Part shown: in pieces, positions 46,980-58,500 of the stretch | Layout of the letters: each line of letters begins with the position of its first letter | How positions within the stretch are numbered: the first letter of the stretch is position 1 | NCBI GenBank assembly: GCA_036850595.1 | Contig: CM072158.1 | Span: 11,113,422-11,177,421, forward strand | Reading direction: 5' to 3' | DNA length: 64,000 bases | Source: Rhyacichthys aspro | Lineage: Eukaryota > Chordata > Actinopteri > Gobiiformes > Rhyacichthyidae | The notes under the pieces: model-generated | What the model saw: only the letters and a program-made list of their open reading frames with translations | What the model was told of the DNA's origin: nothing | Databases searched by the model: none | Made by a program: the position numbers and the translations under genes

Positions 46980-49900
46980 TTAGTATCTAACTGGTATTGG
47001 TTACTCATAAAAAGTTGTTTTAATTCAGATTTTTAAGGAAGTAGAGGGCACTGTAAATATTTATAACACAGTCATACTGACAACTCTCACAATCTGTTGT
47101 TTCTTAGACATCCCTCTGTCACACCCAGGAGGGGCATATGTGGAGGCACTAATCTGAAACGAATAAGGACACTTTTTTTCAAGGGGAGAGGTGTCCCATT
47201 TGAGGACAAGATACAGCCCAAATCCTTAAACTTTGTTGCCATCTGCTGTGTTCACTCACTCACTGCACTCTCTGCTCTGTTTGTTCTTTGCATGCAGTGG
47301 CGTGCACCACTATTCTGTGTGTGAGTGCTTAAGGCATTTTCCTTATAAATGACATTTGGGATTGGCATGTCATTTTTACTCTCAGTAAGAAAAGTGAGAC
47401 AAAAGTTTCTTCTGTCAACCCTTGTTAATATTCCTGTATCGTGAGTTGCTGTGTGTTAAGTTTAAAAGAAAGATGGTCTTGTTTGATGAAAAAACGAAGG
47501 TGGCAGGGAGCAGATTGAGAAGGAGCAAGACAGAGGAGGATAGAAGTGTTGGTCTGGGACAAGGAGCAGAGCTGAGATGTGCTGTTGCTATGGGACAAGA
47601 GGATGATGATGGGTGGGATCTGGCAGGCGTGGGAGGAGGGAGGAGATGATCAGCATGAAGGAGGAGTGTGTATGAAGCACGTCGCGAACGGTTGGTTATG
47701 TAACTGCTGCATTTGGGTTTTTAATGAACCTCTCTCTTCCTGCTCACTGGCTACTGAGCTGTTACTGTTGGCAAGAGCTGTTCAACATAAATACAAGCTC
47801 AGAAACTTTTTAATGTGCAGAAATGTCTCCAATCTGCCAATGGAGAAATTATGAAAAAGATCAAATATTTCATCTCAGGATTGAGTTGCTAGTTTGCTAT
47901 TGATCTAAGTGTAATTATAGATAACTTTTAGATGTGGTCTTTAAGTATTTTTGGATGCACAGACAAAATGCCTATATAATGTGACCCAACATGGGAGTTT
48001 CATGTAGGTTTAAGCCTGTAATTATTTTTTCCAGGACTTCCCTGGTGTGAACAGAGAGGGCTTAGAGCACAGTGTGTTTCTGGAAGTGTATCCACGTGTG
48101 AAGTGTGTGAGAACAGGTATGGGATGCTACGGTCCGCCCTGATCCCACTGTGTCAATATTTTCTCAGTATTCTGAGATTTGAAGAAAGGGAACTTGTTTC
48201 AGCATTTATGTATGTGGTGTTAACATAAAATCCTCAGTCTTTCCAAAGCCAGTCATAGTATGAGTGTGCACACAACGGTTATGGTAATAGAAACCCTGGT
48301 GATGGTAGGATACAGTGGACCAAAGGAGTTTATTGATTTAACAGATGGAAACTAACAGTGTTTGTTATTTGAAGAAGCTAGAACATGGTTTGAAGATCTT
48401 CCAGTCCTCCAACTCTTCCTCAAAGCCATTAGGCTTGTTATTTGATTGGTTTGTTTTGAAAGCACACAACAAATACAGCAATGTGAGCGGGGACTAGGAA
48501 GTTATATTTGAGCTGAAATGATGTCTATTCAAATGTATAAAAATAAGGGATTGGTGGATTCAGAATAGCTGGTCTCATCACATTCATAGTTATTTACTCT
48601 GTGGGTCTGGCATAACTATTGTGGTGAGTTGACGCTAGATTGATGGCTCTGCTGTTGGCTGTGAATTGGATTTTACAGGAATCATTTCTTTTTCAGTCAC
48701 AGAGTAAATATATAATATTTTACATTACGTTTTTATTCTGTCCATGTGGCTAAGTCATTTTTGTCGTTTCCTGGACTGATCTTACTTATTTCCACAGTGT
48801 GCTGAAAAGACTGGATTAGTACAGTGTGTATAAAAATAAGGAAGATGATAGATTGAATATTAAAATTAGATGAGGTATTACATAACTCGTATTTTTGGAT
48901 GGCTTGTCCAGTGGTTAGATATATTATATGCAGTTTTGGCTTGCTTTTAAATGGCTATTTTAATTTCATATTGTTCAGTGTAAGATTTGTTTATTGGGTT
49001 TTAATAATCCATCTCTATTACTTTGTGCTTTAATCCTTTGGCTAAAAAAATAGTGATTTTATGTAAGCATTCACAAATAGTGCTGGATGCAGGTAAAGCA
49101 CATCCAGCTACGGACATGTTTGTGTTTCTGCTGCTTGCTAGGCAGACACAGTTACATAACCCACATGTGATATGTGTATGTTTGTATTTACACAAATCTG
49201 CGTGTGTGTGTTGTGTCTTGTGCCATAAGGCTGAAATGGTATGCTGTCCAGGAATAACAGCTGAAATCTTTCATGTCAAAGCCCATCGCACACATGTGCT
49301 CTGTTGCTTTTGCCACATGTTCATTTTAGTACAAAGTCTGTCTTGCTAGATACAGTGTGGCCCAAACTTTAACTCCTCTTTTCCTTCCAGACTAACTCCT
49401 CAATTGCGGCTTGTTCAGTTGGTGTGGGTGGATGGAGGTGTGTGTAAGGGGGGTCCAGAGGAATGTGGGGTTGGGCCGGGCAGGGAGGGATGCTGGAGTG
49501 AAAAGAGTGGTCTCTGTTTAGCATGTCCGTGGAGTCGGTCGAAAGATTAAAGATGTGTATGTGAGTATTGATGAAAGTATGTTTTCACACTGTGTTTACT
49601 CCGCTGGGGCCCTCTGCCTACCTGACAGTTGAGACAAGAGTTATGGAGAAATAAGTGAGAAGAAGAGACTGGATATGGACAAGGAATTGGTAATTGGTCA
49701 TTTTTGGCTCTTTATTTGATGCTTCTAGTGACGTTATCAGTGAAACACCACCACAAATAGAAATAAATGCCCTTTTAATCTTTAAGATGGTAGCAGTTAA
49801 TAAAAGAAGAAAAATATATGAAGAAAAGCGGCATTGGCACATAAAATTAACCATTTAACCAAAGAGGACTGAACTCAGCTGAACTAAGACTAGGAACAGG

Positions 49901-50491
49901 CCATAGTAAAATGTGTGCTTATGCTAAATGCACACATATATCCTAACAAGCCGAGTAGCGGGAACACTGTAGGCTGTGTATGGTGACTCTCCGTTACTTC
50001 CGCACCATAAATGTGTGTTTGCTGTAAGCGGGAACGGGGGAGAAAAGAGGAATTCATGTTGGTGTTTATTTGAGCTTTGGCCAAATCCAACTTGGGGCGG
50101 CCGTGTCGGCGCGCACACTTCACCAAACCCCAGCTGCTCCTGTACCTCCAGCCAGATACACTCCTACTGTATGGCTCCACAGCACACACACATACCTGTC
50201 CATATCAAGGTGTGTTTGTGTTTCCCTGCCCACCGTTTAAGGTCCTCCCAAAGCAGGTATTTCCCTTTCTTGGCCACAGACACACACATACACACTGGCG
50301 CTATAGAGGGGGGCCGTCTGAGGGCTGAGTGTGTGAAGCACTTGCATTGATAACCTGCAGCTCCAAGTCACTCAGTCTCACTTTGTGGCTGTCCCTATTG
50401 CCAGGAGCTCCCTCTGCCCCGCTCTGTCTGCTTTGGCTTCCCACTCTAGCACCATCCACATTTAGTTGTCACTGCTTCTGTTGCTGTCACC
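46980..50491. other. nobox-matn1 intergenic region
   Basis: 3.5 kb without a recognised gene. The segment 48036-48117 is exon-like (TTTTTTCCAG before, GTATGG after, one open frame) but matches nothing known, so it is not called. A G-quadruplex motif lies at 49467-49489. The last few hundred bases presumably contain the matn1 promoter and 5'UTR, but no TATA box or other decisive site could be placed. Confidence 0.55.
49467..49489 (+). repeat. G-quadruplex motif upstream of matn1
   Basis: Five G-tracts with loops of 2, 2, 2 and 1 bases (GGGGTTGGGCCGGGCAGGG and one more GGG), 1.0 kb upstream of the matn1 start codon. Confidence 0.6.
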
Positions 50492-53400
50492 ATGACGCCT
50501 AACCTGCCGTTGTTCCTGCTGCTGCTCGGCCTCATGGGCGCCCAAGCCACCATAGACCTCCGTACAGCTGCTGCCATGGGTAAGTATTATGACCTTTAAC
50601 CCGTTACTCATCTCAAAATCCTCTTAAAAGACTGTTAAGGATGCTATGTCCAATCCTTTTGTCTAATGTCATTTTGTCATGTAAACAAAGTAGTTTTAAA
50701 AAATATATAGACGATGATCATGGTAATAGTAACAAGCCTATTGAGTCAACAAAATTAATGCACTGGAAGTAAATATTTGTATAATTTGACATTTTTCTGA
50801 TCAATTTTAGATATGTTGAACAAGTTATTGGGTTAGAAGGGAGATCAGTGAAATTCATGAGTTTTTCAGATTTTCTTATTTTGGAACACATACAGGTTTC
50901 TTTAATAAAGCAATGTGCAAATGGTCTGCTGAAAACCCCTTCGACCACTGTGTTGAAGCAGTACACAGAAAATGTGTGACAAATTGTATTGTTATCACTT
51001 TGGACCCATCATACAATATGTTTTTTCTAGTGGTACTGTAGTTTGTATAAATATAATCATGGTATTACTTTTGCATAGTATTTGCTTCTGAACTGGAATC
51101 TGATACGGATACTCTCCGGTCCATATTTTTTCTGGTAAATTCCACCCCTTTACATTTCCCGTGATCCACGACTGACTCCACCCCTGTTGCATTTGTGCAT
51201 CCTGTTTTTCACTTTCCTCCCTCTGTAGTGTAAACCTGACCACTTTAAGTACCTCTTTCATGCCATGCTCCTCCCACCTGGCAACTTTTCCTTTTACTTA
51301 CATTGACTCTGTGGCCTGTATGTACCTCACTCCAGACCTGAACTGAAATACCATGACATTCATTAAGGTTTTCTCCTTCGAAATGCAGCGTCAGGATTGT
51401 GCAAAACCCGGCCCACAGACCTTGTGTTCATCATCGACAGCAGTAGAAGTGTTCGCCCCTCAGAGTTTGAACAAGTTAAAGTCTTCCTGGCCAAGGTGAT
51501 TGAGGGTCTGGATGTTGGACCTAATGCCACCCGTGTTGGAGTTGTCAACTATGCCAGCCGTGTAAAGAACGAGGTAAAAGCAAAATCACTGGGTAAATAA
51601 ATTGAGAATGTGTGTAGGATTGCCAATATGTCTTTTCTTTCTTGCAGGTGTCTTTGAAGACGCACAAGACCAAAACTGGCCTTATTAAAGCTGTGACCAA
51701 GATTGAGCCTCTATCCACTGGAACAATGACTGGTCTTGCTATCCAGTTTGCTCTCAATGTGGCCTTCAGTGAAGCCGAGGGAGCTCGTATCAAATCGAAT
51801 GAGATCAGCAAGGTCAAACACAAAAGTTTTAAGACATTACAAAAGCTCCCTAAATGTCTTCCTTCTCATTACTGATTATCTCATTTTGTACTTGTCACAG
51901 GTTGCTATCATTGTTACAGATGGGCGCCCCCAGGACAACGTGAAGGATGTGGCTCTGCGTGCTCGTGATGCGGGCATTGAGATTTTTGCCATTGGTGTGG
52001 GACGTGTTGACATGAGCACCCTGAAGCAGATGGCCAGTGAGCCCTTGGACGACCATGTAGACTACGTAGAGAGCTACAGTGTCATTGAGAAGCTCACCAA
52101 AAAATTTCAGGAAGCCTTCTGTGGTAAGATGATTGGTGAGGTGGTCAGAAGTAGACATCAGGAGATGTACCAGACCAGGTTGTAGTTGTAGAAACTAAAT
52201 AAATCTGAGTGTAACATAGGCTTTCATCTACGTGGAGAGAGCTCTCTGTCTGGTGGCCTCCCTATACTCAGGGTAAGGTGTCACAGCTTTTCATTTCAAT
52301 GAGTTGTTTCCTCCCTTTTGTCCTCTGCCTTACTCTAAAGACTAAAAACATTTATAACATCTCTAGAGGGCATTAGGGCAGAAGCAACTTTTGGAACGAA
52401 ATTGGTTCTTATTCATTAGTCTCTCTTTAAATCTAAGAGGTGAGACTGATTTTTCTGTGATTACCGAATCAAAGTGATTTATTAATCCTCTAATTAGGAG
52501 TGCCCTTCGGCGCTCCCACTCTCCCACTATGCGACAGCTTTAACTGCTGTCTGCCACTCACTCTGCTGCAGCCGGGTGTGCTGCAGATGTTTTGTCCAAG
52601 GGCAAAGCTGCATGTTAGTGGTGTAGGACTGTTATTTGATGAGCCTTTGCCTTACATTCACAGTAGAAGTAGTAAAATAGAAAGTGTATTTGTTTATTTA
52701 AAGCTTCTCCATTCTTTTCACAAGATGTTTTAATGATCCACTGTATTTTTAATATTGTTTCAATTATTGTAATACACGAGTACTAGCAGGATACCGTGGA
52801 TCATTAAAATCTATGCTAGATTTTCAAACTGACATAGTTTTATTTTCTCCTCCTAACCCCAACCACCAACCCCTGTTATGTATGTGTCTGCACCTCCACA
52901 TATTTTGTTGGTGTGTGCTCTGCATGCACACATAAACAGTGTCGGACCTGTGCGTCACTGGGGATCATGACTGTGAGCAGGTATGCATCAGCACTCCTGG
53001 AGCTTTCAAGTGTGCCTGCAGAGAGGGCTTTACCCTGATGGACGATGGTCGCAGCTGCAGTGGTGAGTGTGTATCTGTGTGTTTCTATTGTGTTTGACAT
53101 GGAATTGTAGGAGGCATGTATGTGTCTGGGGTGCTACAACTATATGCTCTTTTAGGCTTGTATTCTGTGTCCACAGCTTGCAGCAATTCTGCAACGGATG
53201 TGGTGTTCCTGATTGATGGTTCCAAGAGTGTTCGTCCTGAGAACTTTGAACTTGTGAAGAAATGGATTAACCAGATTGTTGACAAGCTAGATGTTTCTGA
53301 CACCAAGGCTCATGTTGGACTGGTGCAATATTCCAGTGCTGTCAAACAGGTGTGTGTGTGTGTGTGACATAAAATGTTGCTCAATAATTACTGGCTTTTC

Positions 53401-54227
53401 TACTTTAACCTATCTTCTCTCTGCAGGAGTTTCCCCTGGGACGTTACAACAACAAGAAAGACCTGAAGGATGCTGTCAAGAAGATGGCCTACATGGAGAG
53501 GGGAACAATGACGGGACAGGCCCTGCGCTATCTGGTCGACAACAGCTTCGGCCCAGCACAGGGAGCTCGACCCGGAGTCACCAAGGTGGGAATAGTCTTC
53601 ACTGATGGACGCAGCCAGGATTACATTGGGGATGCTGCCAAGAAAGCTAAAGACCTGGGTATGAGTCACAGTACATAAGCTTCCCTCTGCAAAGTAGTGG
53701 TGCATAGTCTAAATGTCTTTGTTGCAGGTTTCAAGATGTATGCTGTTGGAGTGGGCAATGCAGTGGAGGATGAACTGAAAGAGATTGCCTCTGAGCCAAC
53801 TGGCGAGCACTATTTCTACACTGCCGACTTTAAGACAATGACTCAAATTGCCAAGAAGCTGCAGATTAACATCTGTCAAGGTAACTTAGGAGCATTAAAC
53901 AGAAGTATAACAAAATGAATTTAATATAATTACTGTTATAATATGGGCACAGTTTTTCATTGACAACTCTTTTTGTTCAAACAGAGGAGGACCCCTGTGA
54001 ATGTGACTCTCTGGTAAAGTTTCAGAAGAAAGTAGAAGATGCCCTACAGGCTCTTACAAAAAAATATATCCTTATCAGGTAAAATGGTCCTGCTTTTAAA
54101 TGTTGGGATTGTGGGAGTGTTTATTGATGGTGTCATACTTTCTTTGTGATTGTTGGATTCCTTAATTATAGCCTCACTAGAGAGTATGTCAAAGAGGATC
54201 GCTTTGCTGGAGAATAAAATCGTTTGA
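50492..54227 (+). CDS. matn1: Matrilin-1 (cartilage matrix protein)
   Basis: Secreted cartilage matrix adaptor that trimerises and links collagen and aggrecan networks. Exons 50492-50579, 51389-51573, 51648-51812, 51901-52123, 52940-53062, 53177-53349, 53427-53658, 53728-53880, 53985-54065 and 54178-54227 give 490 residues (human about 496). A signal peptide (MTPNLPLFLLLLGLMGAQA) is followed by vWA1 (about 36-220) with MIDAS DSSRS at 46-50, then one EGF module (about 222-262) with six cysteines. vWA2 (about 263-445) has MIDAS DGSKS at 275-279. The C-terminal coiled coil opens with the DPCEC cysteines and ends LESMSKRIALLENKIV. The single EGF between two vWA domains is the matrilin-1 layout. 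The last intron must be read as AT-AC: GT-AG processing would lose the conserved tail. Confidence 0.96.
54066..54177 (+). other. matn1: U12-type AT-AC intron of matn1
   Basis: The 5' site is ATATCCTT (54066-54073), the U12 consensus. The branch motif TTCCTTAAT is at 54158-54166, 11-12 bases before the terminal AC at 54176-54177. Joining TKK-T to TA-GAG gives TKKLESMSKRIALLENK, the expected matrilin coiled coil. The AT-AC intron at the end of the cartilage matrix protein gene is one of the classic examples from which the minor spliceosome was recognised. It is 112 bases long here. Confidence 0.93.
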
Positions 54228-54491
54228 GGGCTCACACCCCCCTCCTCCTCTCACACACACCTTTTACTCCCTGTTATATATTGAAGATGAGCCCATGTTT
54301 GTCTGTACACCCTGACCTCTGCTTATAGCTTGTGCTCTCCCAAACCGTGTTTACCACCTACTCCTTTGATATCACCTCCTCCAGCCTTGATCTCCGGAGA
54401 CACAAAGAGCCTGGTTGTCATGGGGACCACGCCTTTGTGTGTGTGTGCACACGCCGAAGGTCATCCTCCATAGCCAGCCTGTGTGTTTGTT

Positions 54492-54497
54492 AATAAA
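54492..54497 (+). terminator. matn1: AATAAA polyadenylation signal of matn1
   Basis: Canonical hexamer in TTTGTTAATAAAAGTC, 265 bases after the TGA stop at 54225-54227. Confidence 0.75.
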
Positions 54498-54519
54498 AGT
54501 CTTCCCTCATAGGGAAACG

Positions 54520-55549
54520 GTGATGGTACACTAAAAGATTTGTTGTAATTGTTGCTGCCTGTGCACACAATGTTGATGCTTTCCAACTCCAGAGAGTTTG
54601 TGTCTTGTCACCAACTTTTTTGGTCACACTTTAGGTTTCAACTTTGTTCACACAAAGATATCTGGCATTACATAAGGTATATTTATGGCAGATAAATAAG
54701 ATATGTTTGGGTATAAGGGAGTACCTTGCTTCCCAATTAATTGTAATGTAAGAAGTAATGTTGAAAAAATGTATGTCAAATTAACAAATAGACAGATGCA
54801 TACATACTTTTTGTTGTACACATTTTAGGTTAATTATAAATTTGGTTTGATCAAAGATAATAAAATGTCACTGTCTTCAAAAGATGTACTTTAAGGATCC
54901 CTCATACTGGCCTCACAAACTTGGTTTAATTATAGATAGATGTATAGGCAAAATATACATGTATTCACCATTTAATAGCGCTTTGACAGCCACCAATTCA
55001 AACTAGTAACTAGTTTTGTGATAATACACATTGTGATAATTAAAAAGTGACTCATTCGTCAGAGTCTGACACGTCATGATGACGTAGCATACGCGGAAAA
55101 TGTATCCACAGAAAACAAGCTGACTTAAATCTACAGCGGGTACTTCTGTCACTTTTTAAAGGCTTATTTTAAAATAATTTTACTTTTCTTTAATACCTGG
55201 AGTTACACTTAAACGTAATAGGCGAACATGAGGTTTTTATAGCTTGGTGCCATCGTGCAATGCGCTGTTAAAACAGTTTGCCGCATCTGCTACGTGCAGC
55301 TAGGTTAGCTTCGGACAGGCTCAGGCTGTGAACCTGCTCCGTCGGTGATTGTCTTTTCACAGATGACAGTGCAGTAAACAGGGCCAGGCGTCTTTCCTGT
55401 TTCTTCGGGGGTGAATAAAACATCCTTCTGAATCTTGAACTGGTGTAGGGCCAATAACACTTGAGCTAACCGCAGCTAGCGGCTGTTTACTGATAAACAG
55501 GGCGCTTTAAAGTCTTAGCTGTCCTCAGTGGTGCTTCAGGAGCGGGACC
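54520..55549 (+). promoter_or_regulatory. sesn2: matn1-sestrin spacer, promoter and 5'UTR of the sestrin gene
   Basis: The left two-thirds is AT-rich with nothing recognised. From about 55048 a cluster of bZIP-type sites appears. The last 300 bases are GC-richer and presumably contain the transcription start and 5'UTR. The ATG at 55550 is in a good context (GGGACCATGG). Confidence 0.5.
55048..55088 (+). promoter_or_regulatory. sesn2: AP-1 / CRE / antioxidant-response-type site cluster
   Basis: TGACTCA (AP-1, 55048-55054) is followed by an inverted pair of CRE half-sites, ACGTCAT-G-ATGACGT (55071-55085). It overlaps ATGACGTAGC (55079-55088), which fits the antioxidant-response core RTGACNNNGC. 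SESN2 is known to respond to NRF2, ATF4 and AP-1-type stress signals, so the placement about 480 bases before the ATG is meaningful. Occupancy is inferred. Confidence 0.5.
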
Positions 55550-58500
55550 ATGGCCAGTCGGTCCACAGCGGGACACACAGGTCAGTCTAATGGAGAAAAG
55601 GCACCGGGACATGTGGCATCCCCTGGCCGCCCGGGTCGATACCAGTCCGAGTCAGAGACCGACATTGTGCCGACGGCGAAAAGCTTATCTCGGCTGTGCA
55701 GCAGAAACGAGGAAGAGCGAGCGGCGGCTTTGGAGCAGCTCTCCGAGAACGTCTTGCTGTGTTTAGGCTTAGACCGGCCTGGGCCAACCCGACTCGGCCA
55801 AAAAACACTACTGCATCTACTCCGCCTGTCACTGTCATGTCCTTTACAGGAGGTCCGGGGAAAGGCCACCGAGCTGCTACGGGCTGCACAGGTAACACCT
55901 AGTCCTACACCAGTCTGTCCTGTCAATGGTCCTTCACACAACCCCACAGACACGAAATAGGACAAACCACTAACTTATAACGAGAGTCGGGTGGATATCA
56001 CACTAGATTGTCCTTTCGTCCTAATTTCACGGTTAGCTGTCACTATCTTTAATATAAGTCCACTATTTGTTGATTGGTGGCCATTAGTCTGATAACCTCA
56101 CGGCTGATTAGTTGCTGCTATCATCATCAATCTCAGTTTCTGAACAGTTGCAGTGTATTTCATCAGACATTGAACTGTGGAGGTGATGCAAGACCTGCTG
56201 TGATGTGCATAAACAAGTCGGACACGCCCCCTCCTGGTGCCCTGACAAATACCAAACCCCGATCATATCAGTTTCATGTCGCTGCTGAAGGAACTAGCCG
56301 GCTACATGTGTTGCACATTCACTTGTCGTGCAATTATTATGAAAAAGACAATTTAGGACATTTTAGGATTAGGATCTGCAGCCGGATTTCAGATAATGTC
56401 GGTAAGTGTAACTTTTGGTATCATTGTTTAAGAGCTGCCCAGTTATGAAACGGGTCTCTCCAGTTACAGCAGGTCACAGCTGCTGTGTGGTCAAGTTTGA
56501 GGGCGCTGAAGCTGCCTGCAGATCTATTTGAGATCGGTCTAACTTAAAATATGGCCAAAACCAATTCAAAATGTCCGAGTGAATGTTTTCAGAGGCAAGA
56601 GGTTAAGTTGGTATACTAATATTATGTGTTAAGTATGTTTAGTTAAAGTTATTTGTTTGATTTTGTTATTATTATTTTGGTTATCTGTTAAACGTAATGT
56701 TTTTTCTTTAACACTAGGAACAAGGTGTTGCCGTACCTCGAGCTCTGGCTTCAGGTCCAAGTGCCTTTATTCCTGCAAAACAGGTGTGTTTTCCTTTCAA
56801 GGATATCTTTGTATTGATTATATCACTGAAAATTGACCTAACCTCTACTCATACTTAAAACGATGACCTAGTAGGGAACTCTAATGAGTTTTATTGTCAA
56901 ATAACCATAAACCTTTAATGACAATATGATTGCTGCTTTTACTTCATTTACGCATACGCATGAAGCAGTTTCTTAATCTGATGACATCTTGTCTAAGGCT
57001 TGGAGATGACTGTCTGCTGCAACATTGCAGCACTTATTGCTTCATGTCAATAAGTTATGGCAAAACACACATCACCAAATGACAACTGCATTAAATTGTT
57101 TTTCAAGTTTTACATTAGTGATGACTAACTGTTCGCAGTTTTAGGCGTTTTGTGCCACTCACAGGTGTCTGTATGAAGTGCTCTTAAGTGTAATGGTTGT
57201 ATAATGTAATGGCTTTAAATTGCTGAGTTTGACCCTTTTTTTCCAGATCTTACAAGAAGGGCTTGACCAGGACATCCTTATTGAATCTTTCCTTTCTCTG
57301 GGGCGTGTAGACCATATCACAATGGTCATGGCTCTTCACCCAGCTTACCTTAGCTGCTTCCTGAGGGCCCAGCATGCTTTGTTGGAGATGGATGGTCCCT
57401 TGCCTCGTCACTGGAGACATTACATTGCTGTTATGGTAAGGAAACAGTGCTTTCATATTATGTAGGGCAACTGCTTGAACTTTTATCTGAACATACTGTA
57501 CCTATTTTGCCCAAAGGCTACAAATACAGAAAGAGAGAAAATGGCAGACCCAGCAAAATGATTAGTAAAAAGTATCATGTCAGCTAAAATAATATCTACA
57601 TGTATAATTAGTCATTTCTTCTTCTCAATGTCAGAAGCTGTTTTACTTCCAACTTCAAATCAGGAAACCCTAACTGAGCAAATACATTTATACCGAGTAT
57701 GAATCAGCATATCAACATGGTTACTCCTTACTCTTTACAGGCTGCAGCCCGGCACCATTGCTCATATTTGGTACAGCAGCATAGCGCAGGTTTCCTGGAG
57801 GCTGGAGGTGAGGAGAGCTGGCTGAGTGGCTTGGACCATGCTCCGACCAAACTGCGCAGTCTACAAACACTCAACAAGCTGATGGCACACAGACCCTGGC
57901 TCATCACACAGCAGCACATCCAGGTCAGACACCCACACTCTCTCTGGCTCATAGACTATAGACTATAAGTACTGTTTACCATTTACTTAAAAGTAGCATT
58001 CATTTTATACAGTCAGAGTCAGAGAGTCCAAATTTTTTCCTTTCTTCCATAGGCGCTGGTGTGTCCCGGGGCAGATCCTCGCTGGTCATTGGCTGAGCTA
58101 ATACATGCCATTGTACTGATGGCACACGCTCATTCTCTCTCCTCTTTTGTCTGGGGCTGTGGCTTAAATCCTGAACCTGACCACATTGGAGGGTTTACCT
58201 TCCAGCCTCCATCACCAAGTCACATTCCCCGAAGCCCGCATAGTCCTGCTCATGAGGATGGCAGGCTAGAAGTAGGTGTCGTTTGGACAAGCAAATGTTG
58301 ACAGTTAATTAGTCAAATTAAGATGTTTTTGTGTTGTCTGTTGTTGTTAGTATGTCTTCATACATGTAATTGTTAAAACTGAAGTTAGAGCCGTGGGCAG
58401 CTGTGTTGATTGCTGTCAGCTAAAAATATTTCAAATTGCCCCTCTAAGATGACAGGGTTACTTTACCTACTTTACTTTTTTTGCTGCCATACCAGTTTAG

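Noticed and set aside
48036..48117. Exon-like block between nobox and matn1
   Set aside because: The splice signals look fair but the 27-codon peptide matches nothing, no partner exon was found and the flanks are AT-rich intergenic sequence.
54066..54080. Ending matn1 exon 9 at the GT of CTTATCAGGTAAAA
   Set aside because: It would add YILI and put the last exon out of frame, losing the conserved coiled-coil tail. The AT-AC reading fits exactly.
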